From Coprinopsis marcescibilis (lineage: Eukaryota; Basidiomycota; Agaricomycetes; Agaricales; Psathyrellaceae), in contig ML210147.1 of the NCBI GenBank assembly GCA_004369085.1, forward strand, positions 248,001 through 312,000: a stretch of 64,000 nucleotides of DNA. Direction: 5' to 3'. The translations under genes and the position numbers were made by a program. Positions 45,409 to 59,037 of this stretch are shown here, one piece after another. The number at the start of each line of letters is the position of its first letter. Position 1 is the stretch's first letter. Below the pieces are notes generated by a model. The model did not search any database and was not told the origin of the DNA. It worked only from the letters and a program-made list of their open reading frames with translations.

Positions 45409-48210
45409 TCATGATGTATAGTCCAATATCCTCCTCGCTTCCTCGCCTACCCGCGGGTTCGCCTTGACCTTTTGGAGCAGGTGGAGTTCGTACAAGGATG
45501 ATTCCAATGCATGACAGAGCTGCGGGTCATCCACATCGGCACGGTACACTCCGTTGTGGGTCCGATCTTCAGTCGTCAGCAGGGCTTCGAGCTTGGGGTG
45601 CTTCACGATGAGAGACTTGACAAAGCTGATCGCTTGTAGTGCGACAGAAGGTGGCCAGTGTAGCGAAGCGATCAACAGTCGTTTGGAAAATGCTGCCGCA
45701 CGCCAAGTCGGATTGCCTAAACCGCCAGTCCCTGAACTTCTGGGTGAGAAGATGACTTGGAGGGCATTAAAGCATAGATCAGCTATAGATCGGGATTGGT
45801 CCGCGCTGTTCGGTCTGCCGTTGGGTGCAGAGAGACCGGGGTATGGTGCGTCGATACCAGGTAAAAGGCTCAACGGGAGCAACATGGCGTAGAGCTCTGT
45901 AATAAAGTCTGACAGATCGATGTTCAGTGCTTCTCCTAAACAAAGCAGTGTTAACAAACGGCCAGGAGCAAGTTGGGTCGCTGCGACAGACCTTGGCCCG
46001 AAAGCAATTCAAAAGCGGTACTGATACATAACAGTCGATGGCATATCCTCTTCTCGTCCCCGAGTGACCCGGATGCTGCTTCTGAAGGCTCGGAATCTGT
46101 CGAGTCAAGCACCATCAAGTCCTTCAAAACCTTCAAGAGGTCTTTGAAAAAGTCGATGTTGACCAAATGGGCAAATTTGGAGATCCCGGTCAGGGCTGCA
46201 GGCAAAAGAGGAGAAGGCGTCGGATGCTTCAGTATACGGAAGTATAAAACAAAGAGCAATTTTAGGGTTTCTGTATGCTATAGGTGCAATGAAAATCGCA
46301 AGGGGTTAGTCAATCGCGTGTGGATGGGGTCAACGATCCAAAACGTTGCTCACCCTTGTCGCTCGCTCCTCTTTGTCAACCTCTGCCTCTGCTTCGCGAA
46401 GCTCCTTTTCGATTTCCTTCCGTTCCTTCAAGTCTTTTTTGCTCTTTTTACTGAGATAAGGCTTGTCCTTCTTTTTCTGTTTCTTCTTTTTGTCCGACTC
46501 TGCGCGATCAGCGGTGGTCAGAGACGCTCGGACGTTTAATTCGGTTCTCAAGCGCAGGTTTAGCAGACAGGAGAGGACATTGGGATGGATCCTGAATTTC
46601 CTTTCCTTGACCATGCGATTCAATAAGCGCAAAGCCTCCAGAGACGCCTCGCCAGTGTGATCCGCGCGAAAAACAGTGTTGAGGGTGTTCAAACAGCGAT
46701 CCGAAGTCTAAGTAATGGATGGATCGTCGGCTGTCAACCTTGAGCATGAATCGGAGGAGCCCATACCTCGTCCCAGGATCGCTTGCTTAGCCTCGTAACA
46801 ATAGCCGACATGAGGTTCTGACGAAAGTTGAAGTGCGTGACTTCTGTCAGCAGAGCGCACATGCAGGCGATAGCGGCGTCTGCCAAAGTCGTTCGTCCTA
46901 ATGGTCCAACGTGAGCCACACGAAATACTGGGTCGAGCGCGGTGGATCCTGACCTTTGATCTCTCCGTCCAACAATCGCAGATAATTTTGATAAACAGAC
47001 ACCAATCCTTGCTCCCACTCTCGTGTCCGAGCAACAATTTGACTGACTTTCTCGCTCCTCTCCGCATCTGTAAGAGCACGAATCCGGTATCCAGGAATGA
47101 TGTCCTTGAATACCGCGAGTTGCGAGAGCATGGCCAATTTCCTGACAATTTCGTCGTTTGGCACTGATTCCGATTCGCCGTCGACCTTGATTTCTGGTAG
47201 CGCAAACGAGTGGAGACGTTTCAAAAGTATCAACTGTAGAACGGTGTTAGCACGAAAAAGGACGAACATGAAACGATGTAGATAGCTACACTGTTTTCTG
47301 GGTCCGCCAAAATGTCACTACAGATGCCAGCTATCTGTTCCTTGGCAAGCTGGACTTTGGCCTTGCGGGAGGACGTCCGCAGAACAGTTGCTATTGCTGG
47401 CCGACCGAATCTTGCTCCTCTCGATCCATCTTGCAGTGGTGGTCTCGGAGGATACTGTGGCTCGTCTTCCGACTCTTCCTCGGATGCCTCTGCGTCGGAT
47501 GCAGCGACAGTCCTGATCCCACTCTTCAAAATTTTACCGTCAGCGAGCTTGATTGGTAGCCGCGCGACCTCTTTCTCCTTGGCCTTCTTCGACTGGGTCG
47601 TCCGAGGCTGCTGTTCGTAGGGCATCTCTTCGTCGGAATCCGAAAAATCGTGGTTCTCATCCTCTGAAGAAGACAAGTGTTCTTCCTCCCCGGACGAAGA
47701 TGGGAGGTCTTCCACACCCGAGCTCCAGCTATCCTCATCCTCGCCTTCTGATTCCACTGGAGGCAAATCATCGACGATGTGCGGTCTTTCGCGGACTGGC
47801 TTGGATAATTCATGCAGCCTCTGAGTTTCTTTTTTGCTCCTACAGGTCGTTTAGTACGCATTCGTTCTCGGACCCCAGGCTACGCACCTCATAATCCCTT
47901 TCTTGTCAAGCGTCTGCAAGAACCCAACGGAGCCTCCAAACTCGTTCAAAAGCTCCATGTCATTGTCCGACAGGTTCACATCCTCGTCGTTGTCGTCCAC
48001 TGGGATAGGAATCACGCCTCTGTCCGCGAGTTTATCCTTCTTCACGCCGGATTTGGCGTTTTTCTTGACGTTGTCTTTGGAGGAACCTGCCACAATTTTG
48101 CGTCGCTTTGACGGTGCCTAACACCTTGAGACGTCATTTCTATTAGAGAAGGTTTGGATTGGAAATACCTCTGTTGAGCTGGATGGGCGCTTTTTGCCTA
48201 TTTTCGCCAT
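45409..48210 (-). CDS. NOC3: Nucleolar complex protein NOC3
   Basis: Pre-60S ribosome maturation factor, also tied to replication licensing in yeast. The N-terminus is Lys-rich ([20 protein letters not shown]) and precedes the NOC3p N-terminal region: [20 protein letters not shown]. The acidic linker (48..47 kb) is DE-rich. Conserved blocks: [36 protein letters not shown] type segments, [38 protein letters not shown], and [20 protein letters not shown]. Then [14 protein letters not shown] is the CBF/Mak21-like start; [10 protein letters not shown] and the rest of the CBF domain follow. The end is RRILDYTS. About 800 residues, about nine exons. Divergent from APC5, 340 bp apart. Confidence 0.92.
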
Positions 48211-48550
48211 GGTAGTGAATTGGAGGAGGTTTGCTGCCGTTGTTCAGCTCAATCCAAAAATCCTTGATGGCGGTCGTGATCGGACCGTACCGTTATGGCT
48301 GAAAATCATAGCCTCGAGTCTTTCATGTCAAAGTCAAGTTATTCAAAAAGAGAAAATCAAGTGTTCAGTGCAAAAAGGTCCAGGAGTTTGAACGATTGTT
48401 GTTGATTCGTGTCTGCACACTGGATTCGTTGCACGACTGTCTTGCGTACAAAGGCGCCGATCAATTTGGGTCCATTGAGCGCGTCCAGCTCCTTTGATTG
48501 GTTGACCCGCACTCAACCAGCTGTCTCGCCTTTCTTCTCCAGCATCTCGA
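48211..48550. promoter_or_regulatory. Divergent promoter region between NOC3 and APC5
   Basis: 340 bp between two divergent starts. A reverse CCAAT box (ATTGG) sits near 48495 in front of APC5. No clear TATA element or gene is seen, which fits housekeeping promoters. Confidence 0.4.
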
Positions 48551-51437
48551 ATGGACGATGTTCCTCCAGCAGCGCAACATGTTCTTCGACCCCATCATGT
48601 CGTCTTGCTGTCGGTTCTCATGATCGCATTCAAAGACCATGAAATCAATAAATTGCCCCCTGCCTTTGCGCTGCATATACATCGCATACTGTTGAATGAA
48701 GTGGCTGAAGTACGCGTGTTCCAAACCCCTCTTTGCTTTGCTAATGTGCTGTTGCCGAACAAAAGGTTATCGACCCCAAGCCACATGCAGAACTCATGAA
48801 TGCAATCAGCATGGGCCCTCAATCCGATGCCAAAGAATGCGGCCAATTTATGGCAGCTATAAAAACCGTGGTACGTCCTCAATATGTTGCACACCTGATT
48901 GTGCCTTGGACTGAATGCTGGGTCCGAAGCATGGTGATATCTACTCTCCAGAGAAATTAGGCAATTTCTTGGGAAGTGAGTGGCACTGGAATCTTCACTT
49001 CCCGATTCTGTAAGGCTGAACGCGTCCGTTTAGACCTTCCGTCCCTCTTCATGGATGTAAGCCTTGCGCTCTCGTTTGCCCGAAACAAACTTAAATGCCC
49101 TCCAAATACAGGATGTCCGTTTCGTAAGTTGTACACCTGTCCCCCATTCATCGAACTGTAATGACTTGCTAGAGCCGGAAATCCATTTTTGGCCATTTTT
49201 GTAGGCGCTGCTTCGTGACCTTTATCAAGCTATCATATGCAGGTCTTTCCAAGCTCCGTGAAGATTATCAAGCCTGGTGTGCTGGCGAAAACAGTGTTGC
49301 GTATGATCCCGCACCACAAGTGGATTTGACAAGTACGGTTGTCCTTTATTTCTCTTTAGAACCTGCTCCTATCCCTCAACTCCAGTCAACTATCTCATCC
49401 ACAAAACTCAGTCTGACAAGAAGACGTGGGCTAGCCCATTCAGTTATGAGCAGTAAGCAGTAAAAATTACTATCGTCAGACCATCGCTGACCGCCATAGG
49501 TGGGAGAGGGGCAAAGCTATCGGAGACGAGAATGTTGCCATCGAAAGCATTCGAAGGTTCTTTGAACAGCACTTTCACGATCATACAGACTCGTAAGCTC
49601 CCCATTCTGCATCGCAGACCCCCAGGCTGATTATCGGTCAGTGGGTTCCGGCAACATGCTTTGTTGAACGTGGTGCACATGCATTATATCAATAAGGAAT
49701 ATGTTGCAGCAAGGAAGGCAAGTCATTCTAGTATCAAGTAAATGTCGTGCCGAGGATGACGTCGAACAGCTTCTAGGTGAAGCTATCTCAGTCGCGCGTA
49801 CAGCCAATGATAGATTGACTCTGCAGCACTGTCTCAGGCGAGTCCACTGTTCCCAATTGGTACCCGCAATCTCAAAACCCGAAGCAGCATGCTACATCGA
49901 TTGCCACCACCTCCCGGTGTCAAGCCCACAATAAATGAGATACAGCCCGATATGCATCCCCTTGAGGTGTTGTATGATGTGAAGAAGCTGATGGACGAAG
50001 AAAATGTGATTATCATGAATCTGGCAGTATTGTGTACGGCTAACATCAGCTTACAGGAACAACCATTATCAGCGGCATTTACAAAAATCGTACAAGCAAT
50101 GGGGTTATACGATCATTGGCTAGACGTTCAACCAGCTGCACCCAACGAGGAACATCAGTGGGCCCAGCATGCTGTACAATCGGTCGTTTGGCAGGAAGCA
50201 GGTATGCTCGGAATGTCAATGGCATTTAGTGTCCATCACCTGATACTCCCCAGGTTGCGATAATCTGGCCACAATATCCGAGGATATTGTCATTGCTTTT
50301 ACGGACATCGGAGGTGATAATTCTTGTCGTTTGACAGTGCTAACGAACCGAGCCTACCGCGTATGTAACATTCGACTCGCCCAAACGGTTCGTTGATGAC
50401 GATCCACATGCTAGACTGCCCGGAGAGGTCGGTACAATGAGGCACTCTCCATTCTTCTGGAACCGAAGACCTGGCGGGGACTAACCATGGCGGATTACAA
50501 CGTATGGGCCAATGAGGTGTGGAATATCCTCGCCATGCGTACCGTCCGTCGGTAAGGACACTCGCATTACACCTTTCAAGCCCCTAGACACTGATCTGCT
50601 TGTTGTTCTAGGGGACAGGGGAGGCTATATAAGGAATATCTGTTGCCTCGACGTCCACAAGGGAACCACAATCCACGGTACTATCAATTTGAGCAAGAGT
50701 CTGCCAGTCCATTACCTTCTATCCGCCAATCGCTATATCAGGTGCTCCAGCTAAAGGTATGTAGGCTAGCACTATTATCACGATTAATTTCTGAAAAAGT
50801 CCGTTAAGGAACACGATCAACTTGCAACCTCTGTCGACGACCTGCTCAAGTTACTTTGGCAATCCGAATTCCTCGGCCGTTATCATGTCTACAGAACCGG
50901 CGTCATCCTCATGGCTGATTTCGGGCTAGAGTATGGTATGCCACATCAATCAAAGCGGATATTGGAAGAGATTCTACCTCAAGCGAGTGACATGTTTGTC
51001 GATTGGGTGCTGGGCTAACGACAAACCAGATTATAACCGGGAACGACTTGGAACAACGTGCTGTGGGATGCTTTACCTACGCACGGTGTTTGCTTGCTGC
51101 TGATGCCCCTGACCGTACGTGAACCCGCTTACTTGCACGAGATATTGTTCTGAACATGTTGACAGGCGAGGCACTTCAACGAGCCATCGAATACGTGCAA
51201 ATCGCAGAAGCCGACTTTCGACAACTGGAGATGTACGGAGCCCTCAAGGACATCTACTACCTGCTGACAGTGCTACACGAGAATCTTGGTCACTCAACGG
51301 AAAGAGATGTGGCAGTGGAAAGCCACGAGAAGGTGACTGTCCAATGTCAAGAACTCGCTGGGGTGGACTTTGATAAGGAACTATCCGAAGTGCTTCATGT
51401 GGTGGTTTTAGCTGGAGTAGGACTTACTGATCGATAA
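48551..51437 (+). CDS. APC5: Anaphase-promoting complex subunit 5 (APC5)
   Basis: TPR scaffold subunit of the APC/C ubiquitin ligase that drives mitotic exit. Exon 1: PAAQHVLRPHHVVLLSVLM, PPAFALHIHRILLNEVAE. The central TPR region is EQPLSAAFTKIVQAMGLYDH, preceded by KPTINEIQPDMHPLEVLYDV and KKLMDEEN. Then YNEALSILLEPKTW, LLKLLWQSEFLGRYHVYRTG, GYGMP-like SKRILEEILPQIITGNDLEQ, and YARCLLAADAP. The last exon is ALQRAIEYVQIAEADFRQLE to the stop at 51437. About a dozen exons are required, many of 60-150 nt. Match to the family is strongest in the HPLEVLYDVKKLM block. Several inner exon borders are approximate. Confidence 0.85.
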
Positions 51438-51662
51438 TTAATTTCGTTGGAAATATACATAACCCATCTTCTGGGCCTGAGTTCATGACATTGGGCAGAG
51501 ACGCCGAAAAGACTCCGGGGCGGGGGTGGAACGCGTTTTCACACGTGACTCAATATCAACATGGGCAAGACGCGAATTGAATCATCATTTCAATCCCAAC
51601 CATTTACAACGTTCCTCGTTATCTACTCATTTGTCTATTATCCTCTTTACAAAAGCTAGGAT

Positions 51663-54600
51663 ATGGACGGCCCAGCGCCCCCAGAGGAGGATTTCTCTTC
51701 TCTTCCGATTGCAGATAGGCTCTCTCACAAGAATTGGAAAGCCCGTGTCAACGGATACGAATCGTTAATCAAGACCTTCCAGAATACCGCCTCAGACACA
51801 GATCCTGCGTTCAAACCATACATATCCAATTCGGACACACTCAAGAAGATGGCCGCAGATGCCAATGCTGTTGCTCAAGAGAAGGGTGTAGAATGTATTG
51901 CTGCATTAGTCAAATTTGCTGGGGAAACCGCTGCCAAGACTCGTGAGGCTGTCGTGCCAGTTCTAGTGGACAAGTGTCTGGGCTCTACTCGAGCCGGGAC
52001 GAAGAATCAAGCTCTTGAGCTCATCCTCCAATACGTAGAGGTCGAGAATGGAGCCGCTGGCGTTGTGGCAAGTATCATGTCTCGTCATTCCCAATCGCAC
52101 TGATTGACCACCAGCGTGCTCCCTTAGACCGATATTCTACCTGGATTAGGTGCCAAACAACCCAAGATAGTGGCAGGATGCGTTAGTGTGTTGAAGGAAA
52201 TCGTTCGGTTGGTATATTCGTTGATTACGTCGACATCAAGCTAACATTGCCCTTTCGCTCAGCAACTTTGGAATCCAGGTTGCGCCACCTCCACCCATTT
52301 TGAAAGCTCTTCCAAAGATTTTCGCCCACAGTGACAAGACAGTACGTGCTGAAGGAACAGCACTTGCATCCAACCTATATCAATACCTCGGAGCTGGGAT
52401 CGAATCATGGCTTGCCGATCTGAAGCCTGTACAAGTCAAGGAATTAAAGGAAGGCTTCGAAGCACTAGAGCGCGATGGGAAAGGAAAGGGCAGTATCAAG
52501 CCCGACCGAATGACGAGGTTGGCTGCGCGAGAAGCGGAGGTGCAAGCAGAGGCGGGAGAAGAGGCAGTCGATGACGTTCCTGAAGGTGAGTGCGTGGCCA
52601 TCATTGTCTCTGGCATTTTCTGACGTCGAACTGCTCCCAGAACCTGAAGTATTTGACCCGAGAGCGTTTGCGGAACCAGAAGATATCGTCCCCAAGTTGC
52701 CAGGAAACATGCAAGCTGGTCTCAAATCGTCAAAATGGAAGGAAAGAAAGGAAGTGCTAGACGATCTGGCCACACTTGTCAACGCGACCGCTCGAATCAA
52801 GGACGCACCCGAGTTATCAGAACTTTCCAGGTCTTTGGCGACCTGTATTTCGAAGGACGCCAACATTAATTGTGTTATCGTCGCCGCCAATTGCTTGGAA
52901 GGGCTTGCAAAAGGGATGACAACTTCGTTTGCCAGATACCGCGAAACTGTTGTTCCTCTAATGCTTGTGCGGTTGAAGGAGCGGAAGGCAAACGTCACTG
53001 ACGCAATTGGTACTGCATTGGACGCAATATTTGCTACGGTATGCGTTTCGAATGCTATCCTTGAAAAATCAAACCTGACTGTGATCTAGATAACTTTGGC
53101 CGACATCCTCCCCGATCTCGAACCGTCCCTCAAGGACAAGAATCCCCAAGTCAAGGAAGGGACTCTAAAGTTCCTGGGTCGGTGTCTCGCATCGGCCACC
53201 GTCGCTATCCCGCCGAACCAAGTTAAGCCCCTTTCCGAAAGTTTAGCGGCCTTGCTTGAGGACGGTTTCGAAGGTGCTCGTACCGAAGCAGCAACTTGTT
53301 TTGGTACCCTTATGAAGATGGTTGGCGAACGGCCATTGAATGCTGTCATGGACGCAATGGCAGATTTGAAAAAGGCAAAGGTGAAGGAAGCGTATGAGAA
53401 GGCAACAGTAAAATGCAAGGCTGGCGGGGCCGCACCTCCTCGCAGCGCTGCACCTCCGGCTGCAGCCCCAAAAGCAGCGCAGGGCAAGAAACCTAAAGCT
53501 GCAAACACCGCTGCTTCAGAGTCGGCGAAGGAAAAAGAAGCCCCGACGCCCCCCAAACCACCTGTTAGTGTCCCTGTTCGTTTATTTTTCTTACCCTGTA
53601 TCAATTGCGTATTTTATAGGTTAAGAAGCCTCCTGGAGCTGCGCCAGCAAGTGCACCTAAGAAGGCGGCGGCCCCAGCTCCTGCAGCCAAAGCATCAGGT
53701 AAACCCGGGGCAGCAGTACCTGCAGGCGCATTGGACAACTTCAAATACAAACACACACCCGAAGATGCTGAGGCCCTCGCGGTAGACATGATTCCCTCCA
53801 AACTGCTTACTGAATTTGGAGATGCCAACTGGAAAGTGCGTCTCGCCGCTCTTGAAGAGATGACCACTTGGTTGGAACAAGAGGTGGAGAGTATTGATGC
53901 TGAGGTCCTCGTACGTGCGCTTGCAAAGAAGGGTTGGAATGAGAAGAATTTTCAAGTCCGTGTTCATTTATGGAATGTGCCTACAAAGTCTCACAAGATC
54001 TTTAGGTTTCAGCCAAACTTTACGGAATTTTCGTTATCCTTGCGACTCGTTGCCCCTCTTTCGGGCGCTCTTCCGTTGCGTTGAGTGTCGGCCATCTCTC
54101 TGAAAAGCTGGGGGATATGAAGCTTAAGAAGCCAGCCGGTGACGCATTGCTGGAGTTTGCTGAAAAAACATCTCTTCAATTTGTATTGTCCCAAGGTTCG
54201 TTAGCACATTCACAACGATTGTACAATATTAAGCGCGCGTATTTTTTATCTAGCTTACGAACCTCTATCGAAACAGAAAGCGCCAAAGGTTATTGCTGAT
54301 GCCACAGCTTGGATTGGTTCAGCATTGACGGAGTTCGGAATCGCGGGGATATCCCTCAGACCTCTAATCGACTTCTTGAAAGCAGGGCTCACGAACTCCA
54401 ATGCTGCGGTGCGCACGAGTGCGACCAAGACTCTCGTAACGATTAGACTTTTCGCAGGGTCCAGTCCGTCCTCCATTTGCGCATCAGCCCTTTTAGTCAC
54501 TGATCCAATGTTCAGGTATTAAAGACCTTCTCGAGGACGTAAACCCCCAGCTTCTTGGAACCATCTCTAGTGAATTCGACAAGGTTGAAGGGACACCAGC

Positions 54601-57600
54601 TCCTACACCCGCTAGGACATCTGCAGACCTGGTCAACCTTGCTCCGGCAGCATCGGGCGGCAAGGCAACTGGAGGCGCCGACCCCTTAGACGATCTCTTC
54701 CCTCGCGTCGAATTGGATGGTCTCTTCAAAGGGACAACAATACTTGCAGACACCAAGAGCGACGCATGGAAAACCAAGAAAGAAGGGCTTGAAACCTTAC
54801 AGGCAATTTTGGATCAAGGGAACAATAAACGACTCAAACCAACCATGGGTACAAGTCTAGTATATTCTTTTGATTCAGTTATTAAAATATTGCTTATTAG
54901 GTGAAATCGGGCAAACCTTGAAATCCAGGGTCGTCGATACAAACAAGGCAGTACAGACGCTGGCACTCGACATTGTTGCTCGAATTGCAACAGGGATGGG
55001 GAAACCTTTCGAGAGACACACACGATTATTTGCGTTACCTATCGCCACCGTCTTATCCGACCAGAAGGCGCCGATACGAGCTGCTGCGATTCAGACGCTG
55101 GCTGCCATTGCAACGGCATGTGAGGGAGTTGAGTCTATGGTTCCCGGTTTGGCGACTGCAATGGAATCGCAAAACCCATTGCAAAAAGCTTCTCTCATGG
55201 GTTGGTTGGCCGATTGGTTCAAGGAGAACGAAGCGCCTACATCGCTCGATTTGCGTCCCTGGGCTCCAACTATCGTCGGAAGCCTGGACGATCGCAGTGT
55301 CGACGTTCGCAAAGGAGCACAAGCCCTCCTTGCAGTCCTTATTCGCCACGCTGGATATGATTTCGTGATGCAACAAACCAATGGTTTGAAGCCTGCATCA
55401 AGATCCACTGCAGTGCCTCTCGTTCAAGCTGCACGACCAGCGATGTCAGCAGCTGCACCTGCTGTGATCGAGGCTGTCGAAAAGAAGCCAGCGCCGGTTA
55501 AAACGGCACCTGTCGCTCCGAATCAGCCTCTGGATGATGCTGACTCTGCACCAGGCCCAGCGGCGGCAAAACCTCCGACTAGCAAATTCGGCGTTCGAAG
55601 AAAACTACCTACAAGTACCAGCAGCAGCAGACCAGAATCCCGAGCAGAGTCCGTTGATCTAGGCCCCAAGTTATCTGGTCCTTCCGCTCTAAAAAGGCCG
55701 GGCGCATCGTCTATGCAAACGGTCCAATCGCCAGTACAAGCTACCGCTGGCGTATTCCATTCAAGCAATCCCGACAGCAAGAAACAACGTCTCGGAAAGG
55801 ATGTCCAAAAGTGGATCAACGAAGGGGGAACAACGAGGAAGGACTTGGCAGATCTGCTTCAGACACAGATGGAGCCACATGCATCCAAAGACTTGATCTC
55901 CAAGTTGTTCAGTCATGATCACAACGCAGTTAATGACCACATTGTGGGATTGGGTATGGTTTCAGACTTCTATTCAAGTGCAAAAGGCGACGACATGGCG
56001 GAGAAAATCTGCGTTGCCAACTTGGACTTGTCACTCAAGTATACATCTCTTAAAGTTCACGAGCCTCAGCCAAATCTCATTTCAAAGTGCTTGGAAGCCA
56101 TCGAAGCCGTATTAGGATTGGCGCGACATGTCGATTACCAACTTAGCGACGGAGAAGCAATATGCTTTGTTCCAACCATCATCTACAAGGTACGCAACCT
56201 GCAGATACTTTATGGATGTTTTCCTGACTATTGCATGTAGCTCGGCGATGCTCGTGAACCAATACGAAACCGCGTTTCGTTGATTATTCGTAGTTTGCCG
56301 AAGGTGTACGCATACAGCAGGATATTCCAGTTCCTGTTGGACCACGGCTTGAAAGCCAAGGTCGCAAAAACAAGACAAGGATCTTTGGACGAGATGTCAG
56401 CCATTTTGAAGAAGTCTGGCATGGGAGCCTGTGAACCAACCAAGGCCATGCCCACAATTGCCGCTCTGATCTCGGATAAGGATCCCGCTGTTCGAAAATC
56501 GGTTCTCGGAGTCTTAAGGTCCGTCCACACCGTTCGCCTCCCGCACATGCACGCTGAAACAGGTTTAGCGAGGGCTATACACTTGTAGGAGAGAAGATAT
56601 GGACCCTAGTAGGACCCCTTTCCGCAAAGGACAAAACCCAGCTCGAAGAACGGCTCCGGCGTGTCCCTGGACCGAATGTGATCGAAAAAGCGGAGGTCAC
56701 ATCAGCAGTCGCCGCGCCTGCTGGAGGGGTGTCCCGTCTCGCTGGAGGCATACCCCGACCTGGAAGTCCAGCTTTCTCGAAGTTGGCTCGTCCAGCGTCA
56801 CCGGCTCGGAATCTGCGGCCCGCATCTCCTGCTCTTTCTGTCTTGCCAAGGGCCGAGTCCCCTACCCGGGCTCGTGCCGGAAGTTTGTCCAACGGTGCAC
56901 AAAACGTTCCGGCTTCACCTACCACTGGTATAGGCAGACCTAAAACCCTACTACCTTCGCGTCTCGCCCGCCCAAGACTTAACCAGATCCAGCCCCCTCC
57001 AGCCCCAGCGCCGGCTCCAGCCCCCATCTCTCCAATAGAGGATGTTCCGCCTCCAAGGCGAGAGAACACTAGATTGGCACCTCCGTCGAATGGAACTCAT
57101 CATCGAGATTTCGATCCGCCTAGCCTCCGCTCAGAGGGAACGGATGATATAACGATCACTATTTCGAGCATCCTCAGTAGTGATCCTTTGCGAAGCGTCG
57201 AGGCCCTCAAGAAGGTTCAGAAAATTCTTTCCATAAGTCCAGAAGCCGGCTCTTCATCACCTCAATATCGGGACCTGGCCGAACATACGGAAGGATTGAT
57301 GGAAACTATCACCCTTCAAATGGCACATGCATTTGAGAATCCTGACAACCTCGTACCTGACGACAATTTCCGCCTTGCAAAGCATCTTATCCAAACACTC
57401 AACAATTTTTGCGATCATGCCTTTTTGGCAGAGTCCCTTACGGTTGAAATCCTGACATCTCTGTTGGAAGAGCTGACCTTGAGATTATTGGAGACGGATG
57501 ACAGTCCAGTCAAAAAAATCAAGGACTTATCCCGGTTCATCAACATGATTATTCTGCGGTTATTTGCGACCGGACGCCGGATGTCCATCTTCCGGTAAGC

Positions 57601-58808
57601 GTTTCAGTTGCTGAACTAAACTTATGCTTAACTCGCTGTAGCTCTCTCTTCGCGTTGCTGCTGCAGATCGTCAAACCTTTCCCCGCCAAAGGCACGCTGG
57701 CCGATTCGAAAGAGGCCAAAGTCGCAGAGTTAGTATTGAAGTGCGTTTGGAAGTTGGCACGCAACATCCCCCAAGATCTAGCGGACTCGGTGTTGGACCC
57801 TGTCGAATTGTTCCCAGCCATCGAACACTTCCTCCAGTCAGTTCCCCCCAACGAATGGCGGGCACGTGCCACCAATAAGGTTCCCTGTGGTGATATGCCC
57901 CTACGGACGATTAAAGTCATCATACAGCATGTCGTTGGTATGTGTAAAATCTTCATATCTCCGAGCGAAACTGACATTTGAATCAGCGCACTATGGCGAT
58001 GATGTCTATGAACTGCTTTCTGCCTCGTTTGACGATCCCTCAGCAACAATAGTATACCCATATGTCTATCGAATCCTCAATTCTGCCAACAAGGCAGCCG
58101 GAGGTGCTGCACTACGCAGTCAGATCACTTCTAGCGCACCGAGCGAAAGATTTACCCGCCCTTCATCTCCCGCGTCGAGTAGACCGAGGTCCCCAGTCGA
58201 GTCTGTATCAGCTCGCTCTCACAGGCACGCAGCAAGCCACAGGACCAGCCCCAGTTCTTCTTCGGCACATGACGTCCAACCCCCTTATTCTCCTACAGAA
58301 GAACCAGACCCAGATGCGCAGTTGCTCACCATCATTGGGCACATCTCAAGTGAAACGACTGGGGCTCTTCACAAGGAAGGAATCACGGAATTGCACCAAT
58401 TCCTGAAGGCTCACCCTCACAAACGACCTAGAGTGGAGAAGATGCTTGAATCCACCGGTCCAGCGTTCAGGAAATATATCAACCGAGCCCTTGCGAGTAG
58501 GGCTGCCGAAGATCAAGAAAGAGATGTTGCCGTTTCACATGCATTGGATAGTGAGTGCCTCCCTGAATTTGCGCTCTCAGAATAGAACGTTTACCCGGCA
58601 CGTAGCTCTCGAGAATAAACACGAGTCTACTCCAAGTAGCCCAACTACCCCCCGCTCACCTGTGAGGGCCACGTCAGGCATAGGTGTAGGAGGAGGAGAG
58701 CAAGCTAATCAGAAGCTCTCGCGTCTGCACGATATATTCCAATACCGCTCAAGCACTCTGAGCACGGGATCGGCGCCACGGACATCAAATGACTATGGAT
58801 CTTCGTAG
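51663..58808 (+). CDS. STU2: XMAP215/Stu2/Dis1 microtubule polymerase with five TOG domains
   Basis: Microtubule plus-end polymerase. TOG domains by position: TOG1 51663-52600 (KNWKARVNGYESLIKTFQNT), TOG2 52640-53410 (SSKWKERKEVLDDLATLVNA), TOG3 53728-54500 (FGDANWKVRLAALEEMTTWL), TOG4 54700-55380 (SDAWKTKKEGLETLQAILDQ), TOG5 55790-56620 (LGDAREPIRNRVSLIIRSL). Linkers between TOGs are Ala/Pro/Lys-rich as expected. The C-terminal helical domain (57100-58580) has PLRSVEALKKVQKIL and FCDHAFLAESLTVEI. It ends with LSRLHDIFQYRSS. About 2,000-2,100 residues. Yeast homologues have two TOGs per chain; the five-TOG layout matches animal XMAP215. Confidence 0.93.
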
Positions 58809-59037
58809 ACTACTGTCTCGATTTCACATTGTTGTTGCTTTCTCGAATATCTACCCTATGACACGCTACACCTAGTTTTTATCCATGTTATTTGTTTCGG
58901 ATTTTTGTTTGATTGTCAGGGGCCAAGATCATTCTTGACACGCGCGACCAAGCCAAATACGTAACTACCCTCCATTCCAACCATCTCAACGTCACTACGA
59001 CGCTCCAGAAGCGACCTTTTCTTGTCTGTCCCCAAAA

